Assembly (NCBI RefSeq): GCF_000327385.1
Contig: NW_008710834.1
Coordinates: forward strand, 455,043-519,042
DNA length: 64,000 nt
DNA from: Lottia gigantea
Taxonomy: Eukaryota; Mollusca; Gastropoda; Lottiidae
Reading direction: 5' to 3'
The notes under the pieces were generated by a model that ran no database searches, had not been told where the DNA came from, and saw only the letters and a list, made by a program, of their open reading frames with translations. The position numbers and the translations under genes were made by a program. This document shows positions 11,601-23,800 of the stretch, piece after piece (the first letter of the stretch is position 1; each line of letters opens with the position of its first letter).

Positions 11601-13092
11601 CTACAAACAAACATAAAGAGAACGTCTTATGCGATTAACCATAAAGAAGAAATCAGGAGAACCGAATCTGGTTAGTATCCTATTTGCAACAGTACCGTTT
11701 ATTCTCGTACCAATCTAACGCCTAACGCCATACCTCATGCATTTGCACCCTAAGAAATGAGCATTACATCCAAATAGTATTGTTCAATTATCTTCAGATT
11801 ACAATTCAATGGATTACAGTGTGTGGAACCTAGAACGTTTCCAGTGGGAGATCAACTGTCTTTCAATAACGGGAACTGAAGGCAAAATTAGGCAGAAATT
11901 GCGATGAAGATGGTAAACCACATAGACCATTTATTCAATTAAAGGTGTTAGTGAAATTACGATAATTATATTTGATAAGGGATTTTTTAAAAATATTTCG
12001 ATTTCAAAGTGTTTCATTCTATAAAGAATAATCATATTTTGTGAAAATATGTCTAATATATAATTGCAGACCTTAATTCTGTCCGAACCTTTTTCCAGTC
12101 CAATAAGGTGACATTCAAAATTTTGTTTTTTGCTTTAATCTACTATTCCTGCTTCATAGAGTGGAAGAATTTAGTCAGACATATCAAGATAGACATGAAC
12201 GGAATTTATCCAGCAATACGATAAACCACAAAAAAATGTTGAAAATGGAGTATCATGAATGGCAAAAATAGGTTCATTAATGCAGAAAAATGATTGCATA
12301 TATACGATATCAACGTAATGAAAAGTTATACGAAGTCGGTTTATCATTCAATCGAAAATTTTTACACGATGACCATAAGCCAATGGAAAGTTAAACGAAG
12401 TTGGTGCGTCATTGAGCCTAAGGAAAAAAATTCAAATTCAGCAAGCCGACAAGAGAGATATTTCTGTGTTTTCAATATTGCATGTCTGAAAGTGTATATA
12501 TGATTGTCAAACATTGGAATAAGAACGGGGCAATTTTAAAAACTGTCTTAGGTTGAATACATCTGACTTGCGAGGTCAATAGGTTGACTTTCTTTATCGT
12601 TGGAGATGGTAATTTCCAGGCAATCAGAGAATGATATGAGTTAATTATTGTTTTTCACGGTTTACCCCGACTCTGGCTAATTATGCAATTAAAATGACAA
12701 TAAAAATTTATTCGCTTTGCTTGATAAAGCGTAAATAAGCTTGCTCACGGCTTCTACCAAGACATTTAATGGTCGCATCATTCGTGTGAAAAATGGATGG
12801 CAATGGATTATTTGCCAATTTCACAACGAATTACTCACGTTATCGAATTAAAGGTATATCAACACCGTTTTTGTGTAATATTCGACTATAATATTTGAAT
12901 TTATCTCAATTTTATGTTTCATTTACCGAATTTCACACCGAAGAAAGCGACGCGAAATAACATTGAAAGAAAAGGACCAAGTTGGTGTAAGAGATAGCGG
13001 ATGAAAAGTCACGAGAAGATATTCTTTAGACGGCTAATTACTATATGGGAAGTTCAATGTATCTACTTATCAGAGGTAAACATTTAATTTTT
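8601..13092. other. Gene-free stretch
   Basis: No exon, RNA gene or array recognised. The only structured segment is the homeodomain-like motif cluster at 12640-12860 (separate entry). Open frames here are short and without family motifs. Confidence 0.5.
12640..12860. promoter_or_regulatory. Homeodomain/octamer-like motif cluster (candidate enhancer)
   Basis: TAATTATGCAATTA (12678-12691) joins a TAATTA homeodomain core to an ATGCAAT octamer-like core. GACAATAAA follows (Sox/Hox-like), then GCGTAAATAAG (forkhead-like, near 12729), and GGATTA (about 12806, Otx/bicoid-like). Such density fits a developmental enhancer, but these cores are short and AT-rich DNA yields them by chance. Confidence 0.25.
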
Positions 13093-13155
13093 GTAAAAGA
13101 GTTGCTTCCCTTGAGCCACAATTCATACCTGAGTATCTTATCTATAGGTATACGA
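13093..13155. repeat. Dispersed repeat fragment, TTCCCTTGA family, copy 2
   Basis: TTGTAAAAGAGTTGCTTCCC then TTGAGCCACAATTCATAC and GAGTATCTTATCTATAGGTAT. Aligns with 5250-5315 at roughly 70 percent by eye. Same orientation. Confidence 0.5.
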
Positions 13156-13916
13156 GTTCAATATAAGCACTGGCTTTTGATCAAATTGCGCAAGTTATTG
13201 TGAAAAATAAGAGATGAGTGCGGTCATTATGTAAAAAAAAATTATTTTCATTTTGATACTCATAGAAAATTATGCAAAATAAAGTAGACTAAATTGAAAT
13301 AAGAAAATGCGGTAATGTTCAAAAACATGTTATTTGGGTTGCAAATGACGTTGTGAATGATGTAATAAATGACAATTTGCAAATTTGCATAATATTTAAA
13401 AACAACTTCAATTGCTGCTTTTCGTTCTTTACTAATTTTATTCATACTTTGTGAAGAGCTAATTACATCATTTCAATTTTTAACCTTATTTGAAAAATCT
13501 TCATGTTTTTAAATCTCTTAGAATAAAACATGTGTGTTTATTAATCCGTTTATTTGACGTCATTACTAAGCCAACCCCAGTAAATGACGATAATGCTTGG
13601 TAATTATTCATATAAACATGAAAAGTAAGTTTTATGGATTTAAATTTATGTTTTAGTCCAAGATGAAAAAAACCTGTAAATATAATGCATCGATTATCAA
13701 ATACATGAATTCAATATTTTACTACTCCACAATTCCTTAAAATGCAGACACTAGTTTTATCTTTGCTCGTTACCTCAAAGTGAATTCTTAAAACATTTCT
13801 TAGCAGAATATCAGGATGCAAAAGTCGAATTCCATATATTACTTCAAGGTAGGCTAATTTAATCATGGATAAGTTAATGCAGAAGACGTTATTTTATGAA
13901 TTATGCAAGCGATATG

Positions 13917-14040
13917 TTGAAATGAAATGAAATGAATGGAGTTTTACGTCTTACTTTTCTGCACCATTTGGGCTAATCAAGACGGGCAACGCCATGCACG
14001 GTGCAATGAGGGAAATTTTGCACGGACAGAAGCCATATTT
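13917..14040. repeat. Dispersed repeat fragment, GAGTTTTACGTC family, copy 1
   Basis: Begins with GAAAT repeats (about 13919-13934), then AATGGAGTTTTACGTC, TTACTTTTCTGCACC, a TTTGGGCTAA block and ACGGGCAACGCCATGCACGG. The first 45 bp recur at 36614-36662. The 5' pentamer repeat and the motif order suggest a SINE- or MITE-like interspersed repeat. I cannot name the family, but similarly built repeats are familiar from mollusc DNA. Confidence 0.55.
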
Positions 14041-17000
14041 TGAGCAAAATATAAACTCAAACGAAGCGACCAATTTACTATGGCTTTCCGAATCGGTCCG
14101 CCGTATTACAAAAAATTCGCGTACGGAAATAATTGCGGAATGTTATATATACATAATCATTTATTAAAAATTAACGAAAATGTACAAAATATGTGTTACG
14201 CCTGTTACAGATCAGAAGATTTGGAGTAAATATCGTCGGTTTTATTTTATCAGTGTAATTATTAAAACTGAGTTTAATGATATAACGGTTTATACTGTTC
14301 ATATAATCATCAAAAACATACTGAAATATAACGAAAACTGTCAACCGATACATTCATTACTACTGATATGACTCAACTGGAATATTTTTGGCTATGATAG
14401 TTCAAAATATCAAAGTAAAAACTGAAATTCAAAAAGCTAAAAAAAATCTATAAGAAAGTAATTAATTAGCTCATAAGCGTGTTTGGTTCCAATGTCTTAA
14501 AGACCAAATTTTTCGCAATAAATTTAAATTTTTCCATCATAAATCACAAAATATTAAAATTATAACGTCAAATGATAGTTGAACGTTAATTCAGTATTTA
14601 TTGTTACAAATTAATGACCGTAATTTTAAATTCAGAGAATATTGATAACGGTAGAATGTAACCTCTAACTTTCAGTTCAAACCACTTTTTCAAACCACAC
14701 AAAGATGCTTAATACTGTATTATTCGCTATTTTGTGTCGCCCGTGAATAGAATACAAATTTAAGAGTCTCTCAAACGGCGATGGCCTTTCACAAAATATA
14801 CTTGATTCTTGCATAATATTTTGTTGCAAATCTTGTATTTAAATTCTATTCGGTACATTATTTCTATACTCAAAAATTACACTGACCGAATTTTGATATT
14901 TTGCCATGTCTTCCACTTAAATCGAAATTTTTAAAATATAAATATATTTAACTTAAGATCAAAGAAGAACAACATGAAAAAAAATAACCGCGTTAGAAGA
15001 TTTTTCAAAAAAAAAAAATAAAATGTTTCTTTTATGTGCTGGAAATTATAAAAGTAGATTTGTAATGGCATAAATTTTTTTCTGGTTTGATATATTGAAA
15101 ATTCTTTAATATTGTACATCATACATAAGTAGCCTATAATTGTAATACAACTCTAATTTCAAAATTAAATCGCCAAGCTAAGTGGGAGGGTAGTCTATAT
15201 ACGAAGAACACGTATTCTATAACAATGGAATGGAAAATATTCAAGATGTTGTCCAAATGAGAGAAAAATAAAACATGAATTTCGGCAATTTTTCGTATTA
15301 TCAAATAGGATAAGATTGAACTTGAGACGGCGGCGAAATGTTGTTGATTACACTTATTAATTCTACTACCAATAAAAAGAATACAACAAATTGCTTAAAA
15401 ATAGTCGTCATTATTTCATAATTATTGTGTAACATTAACCAACTATGAAGAGCTTTAATAGAATTATTATACGACTGGTCAAATGGTCATCTGAAGTGGA
15501 CAACTCAATCTACTGGTCATAATTAGGACTTTATGTTACAGTGAGTGGAAAACAAAACATTCAACAAAATAATAGAAGGGAAACTCGAACAAAAAATAGC
15601 CAGTGGCAATTGTGAGTTTTTGGACAGTATTATGTCTTATGTCCAGTGTTATTTGGGGACGTGTTTATTTCTTTTTAATCAAAGAAAGAAAACATTAGTT
15701 AAGATCTGTTTATAACGAGTTTAAGGTCTCGTTTACAACTAGTAATTCTCTTCTTTATATCATCGTTTTATTTCTTTATAATTTAGATGGCAGAAATAAC
15801 ATCAACGTTTTATGTACGTTTAAGGATAAAGGGTTTATAAGCAGGACTGCGTGCAGTCTGCCGATGTTTATCTCCCGTAAGAAAATAACGACACTTTATT
15901 TGGTGAGGTTTTATAGGAATTGATTGTGTAAGAAAAATAACAATTTCTCAATCTTACAACTTTATTACCTTTAATACCCCTGTTTTTATTTTCTTTTAAT
16001 TTAATAGTTACTCCCCTACTGGTGGGAACCAATTATTATTTTTTAAGGTGACGCAAATGATGTGCAAACCGACCCCCTTCCAATTATTATGATTTTCTAT
16101 TTCCAATTAATATTACTACATCATCCTTTACTGTAATTAAAAATTGATTTCTTCTATTCTATACCTAATTCATTATTCTCAACAAATCCTTACATAATTA
16201 TAATTCGTCAACAAAGAAAATATATTTTAAGAAAATAATTAAAAAAATATCAAAAATTCGCGCAGCCCTAATTTTTTGCAATTTACTTGTCTTTGATTAC
16301 ATGCACATTTTACTAGTCCTAGACATTAATAATAAAGTATAAGAATGTAAAATAAAAGAATCGCTCGTTTTTTCCAGTATTCAATGATAACTTATAAAGC
16401 TGAGAATAAGCATCCTGTTTCTTCATAAATCATGTATTTATATCTTGTACATTGTATTATCTATATTAATACACAATATTTTCTTTCAAAAGTTAAAAGT
16501 TGTATATTATAAGGCCACTGTATTTCTACTTTACATCATTCCAATGTAAGCTTCCTCGAAAAAGCATCTTTTCAAATTAAAACACATTTCGTCAGTAAAA
16601 GTTATCATAAATCGGAAATTCTATTTTTTTTCAGTTAAAGAGTTACTGTTCTTCTTTGTTTTTACTATCTTCAATAAATTACTGTTAATAAGCTGAAGAC
16701 AAGACTAATGGATCAGAAATGATGTTAAATCAGCCAATTCTTACATCGTCCACAGTCTCATCAATCATCTCTACAGCTTGCTTCAGACAGAGAAATAGAC
16801 GAGCTGTCGCTTACTCATTTTCCTTTAGTCATCTTTCAATTTATTAGTAACTATTGCGTGGAATTCATATCAGATAGCCATCATGATATCAGGTTAGGAA
16901 TAAAATAAAACTTGGTACAAACACTTATCAACTTCGGCAACGCTCGTAAATTTTCGTAAAATCACTCCCCATCGACATGACTGGCAAACCTTCTGACCTC

Positions 17001-18530
17001 CTGAACGGCGATATTAATGTTTTCCTTCGACACTTTAACCAATAAATAATACCAAAATGTTGACTAAGGTCTTCAGATCTAAATGGACTTCTTTCTAATC
17101 GTCACGTCGATCACTTAGTTCCGGATATAGCTTCAAAATGGTTGCACGTGCGTGTGTGGACTGCACGTGGACACAATTGTATTGGATGAACCGTGGTCTC
17201 TGTTTCTTAACACTTCTTAGTTTTTTGTATTACTGCTATCTTCAATTGATAAAAATCATTGAATATTAAGGCGTGAAATATTTTTGTTTATTTCCGCTAT
17301 GATCAAATGTTCACATTTATAACATTTAGAAACTGAATCCCGGAGTATTCATCGTCATTCCGATTTACCATTTGACGTGTGTATTCGGCAGAGTACCAGA
17401 CCAATTTCAAAATGTTAAGCAATCTTGACCAGAACATCAAATTAACCTGTTATGAATATAATAAGTCTTATGCAAGTGTAAAAATTTTGTAAGAAGTTGG
17501 TCTTATTTAGCCAATAAGCTGTCAATTATAGCATATATGGGCGCAATTCGCAGAAAAACTATAAATCTACAGTGCAAAATAATTATTTCTGTTAAGTGCT
17601 GCAATAGTCTAACAAGAAAATGGGAAACTAATGATACTGTGTTGAACTTTTTTAGTACTTAACCCTACTTTGATATCACATTCATTCGTGAATGCATAAG
17701 ATCAAGTTCAATGCGACAATCGCCCGTTTCTTCATTCGTATTTCCTTAAAGAGAAACAAATCCTTTGATGAAAATGTTTTCCAAATTTAATGGACCATCT
17801 CTTCAATATGTTACAAATATCATTTAGTCGAGGTGTTGGCGAAGTAAGGTGAAAGCAATCGAACATGCACTGGGTCACCTTCGTCATATCTAGAACATAA
17901 TTCGCAATTAGAATAACAATGAAGCGAATTCTTTAGTCACACGCCTAAATCTCGGTACCATTTTTATGACTTTTGTTCACTATAAATGCTTTCAATATTA
18001 AATGACTATATCATTTTGCTTAAAGCACCCGGTTGAAGGTTTCGTATTTATATGCCCATTTTTTTTTCCAAAAAAGTTTCGTTATGTTAGCACTAAATTG
18101 AAGCTTGATTTGGTTATAGAAATCCTTTAAAAGCTATGATTATTTCAATGAAAGCCCTTGTTCTAACTATGTAATGATTTGGTTTACGTTGTTCGCTAAA
18201 GTAGACAGTTTTGGCCAATGGAATTTTTTTTTTAAATAATAAAATTGATTATAAATGTACTGTATATCTCTTCGAATTCTACATTAGCCATGGTCAGCAA
18301 ATCGTTGAAATTGGCGTGGGTGATTATTAAAATAAATAATGATTTATAATTATTTTAATATAATGATTTACTATTTGTAATAGTGAACTATAAAAGTACC
18401 TTTAACGTGTGACCTTTAAAATGTACTACATCGCACCTAAATAATAAAACATGAACTATTTCCAGATAGTACTTAAAATACTAAATGTCCATTGCATAGA
18501 GATATAAATTGTTATGTATTCGTTTCTTGA
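14041..18530. other. Gene-free stretch
   Basis: No exon recognised. A pair of CACGTG E-boxes 19 bp apart (17145-17150 and 17164-17169, within GCACGTGCGTGTGTG and TGCACGTGGAC) is the only clear motif pair. AT-rich elsewhere, with a near-palindromic ATTAAAATAAATAAT/ATTATTTTAAT segment at about 18325-18362. Confidence 0.45.
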
Positions 18531-18692
18531 GTTATATTTAGGAATTATCAATTGTGGTGCATAGTACAAGTAACCTGCAGAGCTGAACTTCTCAACCTGG
18601 ACGTCCACCAGGGAGTATCAGTGGACTTCAGCAAAGACCACATGGGTTACCGGATCGCCTTCCTGGCCAATTTTCTGGTGGTCTTATATTAA
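18531..18692 (+). other. GC-rich open segment, possible exon or coding relic (unknown product)
   Basis: Bases 18561-18685 are about half G+C, far above the surroundings. One plus-strand frame is open for 53 codons from the TGA at 18528 to the TAA at 18690. It uses mostly G/C-ending codons (CTC AAC CTG GAC GTC CAC CAG ... GTG GAC TTC AGC ... GCC TTC CTG GCC). The peptide includes LDVHQGVSVDF, KDHMGYRI and a hydrophobic AFLANFLVVLY end. A possible acceptor TAACCTGCAG ends at about 18573, but another frame is also open, so the reading frame is not settled. CCACCAG/CTGGTGG arms also give an RNA hairpin option. No family recognised. Confidence 0.25.
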
Positions 18693-19984
18693 ATCAGAAG
18701 TGTATTTGGATGCCTGTCACTTTCCATTTATTTGGCCGAATTCACGTCTTTTACTTTGCTTATGGTTGCGAAAGACTTTGAAATGCATCTATACGTTGAA
18801 AAAAGTACTTAAAGAAGAATCAGAGACATAATCATCAGCGCTGTTCTCTACAATAGCACCTAAGATGTTCATTTAACAAAGTGAGAAATCATAATATACA
18901 TTAAACAGAAATTAAAATTGTCATCGATGAAATTAATTGCATAATAATGATAATTTTATTTACTCTTTTAATATCGCATCAGATTATTCCATCCATAAAT
19001 CATATTTCTTAGTCATAAATTCTCCAATCAAATCAATCAAAAAATTAATAAAGCATAGAACAAATCAAACTTGTAATCTTCTACTAGTAAAAAAGACAAA
19101 CAAATAAATCAAAATTTCATACGACATGGAAACTTGTATCTTCTGTTTCTATTGCGGAATTTTTGGTCAAATTTTGCAAAAATACAAATATTAGCTAACT
19201 CAATACCTTTTTGGTGAATCCTAAACTGTAATGTTTTTATTTTTAAATTTAAGTTAAATACTTTTTAAAGGATTTCAAAAATTTGTTTTAGAACGATTTC
19301 ATGCCAAACTTTTCATATAATGCTATCTTACTTATCTATCTTGGCAAATAACATATTAGAACTCATTTGGTGAAACCACAGATCAGTTCTATGCCAATTT
19401 AGGAAAGTCTTATCATTATAATCAAAAATTCACAACCTGTTAACCTCTTATTTCAATATGAAATTAAACTTAGAAAGATAGAGTGGAAGAGACGCTTACG
19501 AGTCAATTAAATACAGTACATCAAACGTAATTAATTCCATTGAACTATATGTTAAACAATATTATCAAAATATCTCGCGTAAGGTGACTGCTCGAACAAC
19601 TGATCTTTTGATAAATTTTTAACATTGTCATCAATACGCGATATTTCATTTGGCTTCATTTGTTATATTTGATGCTATATTAACATTTAATAAGCGTATT
19701 CAAATAATTCGAAAGATAAATTACTATAAAGACAATGAACAATGGAACATACATTCAAGATAATTGTTTTCGCCTTGATCTCAGCCAGTTTTGTTCCCAG
19801 CACAAGTGCGCTCAATAGGCATAATATACGTCTCATTTCATTTTGAATTTAAGCGGTAATATACGGATTTCGTAATACAATCATTAGGGTATAGCCGTCA
19901 AATATTTTCTTAACCAGTCGACAGTGTTCGATTTCAGCATAAGATTTTTGAAAGGAAACTTCAAGGCAGATTCAAGGACTGTTC
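18693..19984. other. Gene-free stretch
   Basis: AT-rich, no exon, repeat array or motif cluster that I can support. Confidence 0.45.
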
Positions 19985-20860
19985 TAAGTTTTAACCATTA
20001 ACATACTCCCAAATTAATATCTACAAAGGTAAGTATAAACCATTAAAACACTCCCATACTGATATCTACATAGGTATGTTTAAACCATAAAAACACTCCC
20101 ATACTCATATCTACATAAGTTAGCTTTATCATCATCATACCCCCAACTGATATCAACATAGATAAGTTTTAGTCATTAACACACTGATATCTACATATCA
20201 GAACAGTTCTAGTCATTAACATTCTCCCATACTGATATTACAGAGGTAAGTTTTAGTCATTAACATGCTTCCATACATATCTACAGAGGTAAGTTTTAGT
20301 GTTTAACATACTCCCATACATATCTACATAGATAAGTCCCATACATATCTACATAGATAAGTTTTAGTTATTAACATACTCCCATGCATATCTACATAGG
20401 TAAGTTTTAGTCATGAACATACTTCCATACATATCTACAGAAGTAAGTTTTAGTCATTAACATGCTTCCATACATATCTACAGAAGTGAGTTTTAGTCAT
20501 TAACATACTCCCATACATATCTACAGAGGTAAGTTTTAGTCATTAACATACTCCCATGCATATCTACAGAGGTAAGTTATAGTTATTAACATACTCCCAT
20601 GCATATCTACATAGGTAAGTTTTATTTATTAACATACTCCCATGCATATCTACAGAGGTAAGTTTTAGTTATTAACATACTCCCATGCATATCTACAGAG
20701 GTAAGTTTTAGTCATTAACATACTCCCATGCATATCTACAGAGGTAAGTTTCAGTCATTAACATACTCCCATGCATATCTACAGAGGTAAGTTTCAGTCA
20801 TTAACATACTCCCATACTGAGTATGTATATGGGTAAGTTTTAACCATTAACAATAAGTTG
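19985..20860. repeat. 43-bp minisatellite carrying a splice-donor motif in most units
   Basis: About 20 tandem copies of a unit close to GTAAGTTTTAGTCATTAACA, then TACTCCCATGCATATCTACAGAG (43 bp). The leftmost four or five copies are more diverged (TATAAACCATTAAAACACTC, ACTGATATCTACATAGG), while those from about 20500 to 20810 are nearly identical, so homogenisation or recent expansion is on the right. Thirteen or more copies contain GTAAGT, most as CTACAGAGGTAAGT, that is an AG followed two bases later by a consensus 5' splice site. Confidence 0.95.
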
Positions 20861-23800
20861 GGAAGTGAAAATTGAATTGTATAGTGTAAGTAGTGTAACA
20901 AAAATAGTTGATATGCAGAGAACCTTTGCAGTGTCAATTGATTTATTCTATAGGCATGCTTCAAAATTGATATCAGAGAATTTAAGAATGATATTAGTAA
21001 AAATAATGAAATATACTCATAATGCAGGCTTATTCTTATATTAAGATTAAAATTAATTAGTGTCTATTCAGTTGAAAACAACGGCAATATAGGAAGAAAC
21101 ATAGGACGCCGAAATAGATGAAAGAATTCCACGCTATTTAAGTGCCTGTTAACAATTAGAAGAACTGGCGAGAAATTGATAAGGCTTAAATTGATGATTA
21201 ATAAACCAATTATGATAGCTAGTGACCAAACTACGCCCGATTGGTCAATAACTACGGACTCGTGATGAAGAAACGATGCGACTGGACCTTATTTGGACAT
21301 CTCGCCTCCGGATAATCTTGGACGGTCCAGTTCGATAATTACTAATTAAACTACATATATATTAATTCGGCCTGGAGGTGGACTTGTAATTTTCTAGATT
21401 TGTTTACATTAAAGACTTTCAATAATGTAAATAGAAGATGTAACAATAGTAAAAACACGGACCGATTCTTTAAAAATCTCGTACATAGGTGGCGCCACGC
21501 TGTCTCTCCGCGAGATCTCTTCATCGTTTACACCTTCGTTAACAATACCAAACTGATTATTTTAAATTTAGTCAAAAAAATAACAGTACTAATCACTTAA
21601 TAATATGACTCGATTGTTTATATATGCATTGAACACAGGTAGATACAACGCCGCTTCATATAGGTGTAAATAAGGCCCAAGGGTTCCTCCACGGTTACCT
21701 GACGACTCAAGTGGGTCTGCCTTAATTACTAGTCTGATCATCCATCTTAAGATTGTTTGTAAACAAAAAAAGGGTAAAATGTTGACACTTGTTTGTGTGA
21801 AATGATCATTAGCCGTGGTAAACAATTAATAATTAATTTTCCACTTAGTTATTTCCACCTTAATCTACGTAATGAAGTTTCACTTGTCATCATTCAAAGT
21901 TATTATTGAAACAAAAGATAAAGAGGAAAATATTTTTGATTCGATTTTTTGACACATGATTAACCCCGATTTAATATATAGCATTCATGTCGAAGTTTCT
22001 AGAGGAATCTGATTATTTAAACAATCGGTGATAATTTCACATAGATTTATTTCAAATTTTCTTTGCAGAAATTTATAACCTAGTACATAAAAATACAAAT
22101 ACGGAAAAGGAAATGATTTAATTCTTATCAACTGAATAATATTACAAACAAACGCAGGACAATATCACAGAATTAATTATTGCAATTTGTTTTTTCAACG
22201 GCAGAACTATTTTGGCAATATTTTGGGAAATATTTTTACGTGATTAAATTTCATCGTTAAAATCTGTACAATGTACCGATACGAATTTCTTTATAATTTT
22301 AATATCCTGCATATAGGGAAGCGACGATAACTTTTCATTATAATAATAAAAATCTGTACAAGAATAACAATTCCGTCTATCAATTCTCGTCCAAAGGTAT
22401 GGCAAAATCGGAAGTAAAGGTAGTAGAGAAGTAGACTCCGCCAAAAAGAAGTACCATCAAATTCTCAGAATAATTATATATTTTTCAAACATATCGTTAA
22501 TTATCGTTATGACGACTTTCTTCATAGGAAAACCATAGGCCTACGCTTGTAGAAATTTGTCATTAAAAGTTAAAATTGTCCGCTTATTGTACAGTTTTTT
22601 AAAAAAAAGTTTTCTTTCTTCATCTTGTTCAGGTAACATACTTCTTTGTAACTAAGCACACAGCATCTAAAATTCCATTAAATTATGAACCAAAATACTA
22701 ATAATTCGATTCATCAGGATATAATTTCAGTCTGTTGCGTATTCCCTTAGATTAAATTGAACTTGATTTCGTTTGGACAGAAAGTTCGAGCACTGAGTCC
22801 ACAGAGTGAATAAGATTATGTACTGGATGAACTGAGGGAAGAAGTCCAACTGTTTCTGTTGACAATGAAATTAATTAAAACGCTTCTCATATTCAAATTT
22901 ACTTAAAATAAAAAATACTCCTTGAAAACGAAATTTTTATCCTCGCATCGCTAAACCTCATTTGTCCTAACACATTTCTTCAATTTGACAAATTATCATA
23001 TATATTTAGATGTGCTCGAGAATCTCAGTTCAAAATTAACCTTTAGAACTTTGTTATACGACTGGCAAGTAATCGAACAATTACCAGTCATAAAAATGTT
23101 AAGAGGGGGTCGCTACAAAATATATAACAAATTAAAAGGATGGAATAATTCTACAATTTAATAGACGATTTGACATCTTAATGTGAGGACACATTGACAA
23201 ACGTAGTTGAAGCGAACATGTAGATTATCTCAAGGTAATGCAGGTGCTCGTCTTAAGATACCAAAATGCTCGTTCATGGTCTCTTTATTGCTTTCCAGAA
23301 ATATCGTTTTTAGGAGACATTGCTGTCGTTATTTGTCCATCATCAGCGGGCGGTTTATAACGTGCCCCTATCCATAGGTCGTAAATAGATATGAGGCGAA
23401 AACTTGTATGGGTCGACGATTAATGGCCCGATCAGAATAGATTCGTATTTTCAACAAGTTTTGTCAGTGATACCCGAGCGGGAACAAAAAGTAGCTAGCT
23501 TCCCAGGCCTTCTAAACATTATAGCCTTTTATGATCGCTGTGGGACGTCCTTTCGGCCTACTGTACACCACAGTTAAGCTTCAAAGCGAATTTTCCGAGA
23601 CGTTGACTCCGAATAAACCAGCTTTCCATCAAGCCTGAGATTTGTAAGAGATTTCGAGTCCACAGCGAGAAAACTTGAATGATTAGATGTTGAAATCAGG
23701 GTATTAAATTGACGACACAATAGCTTATCATCTTCAATCCTGTCACAAATTTGGATCAAAAGTCCTTTATTCTATTACACTGATGTCTTCTAAATCCGAA

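Noticed and set aside
19985-20860. CRISPR-like array
   Set aside because: Units are contiguous tandem repeats without unique spacers, in a eukaryotic sequence with introns.
23160-23560. CTGATGATGGAC string on the minus strand (about 23330) as another hammerhead-like motif
   Set aside because: No GAAA core or complementary stem follows; single short word only.
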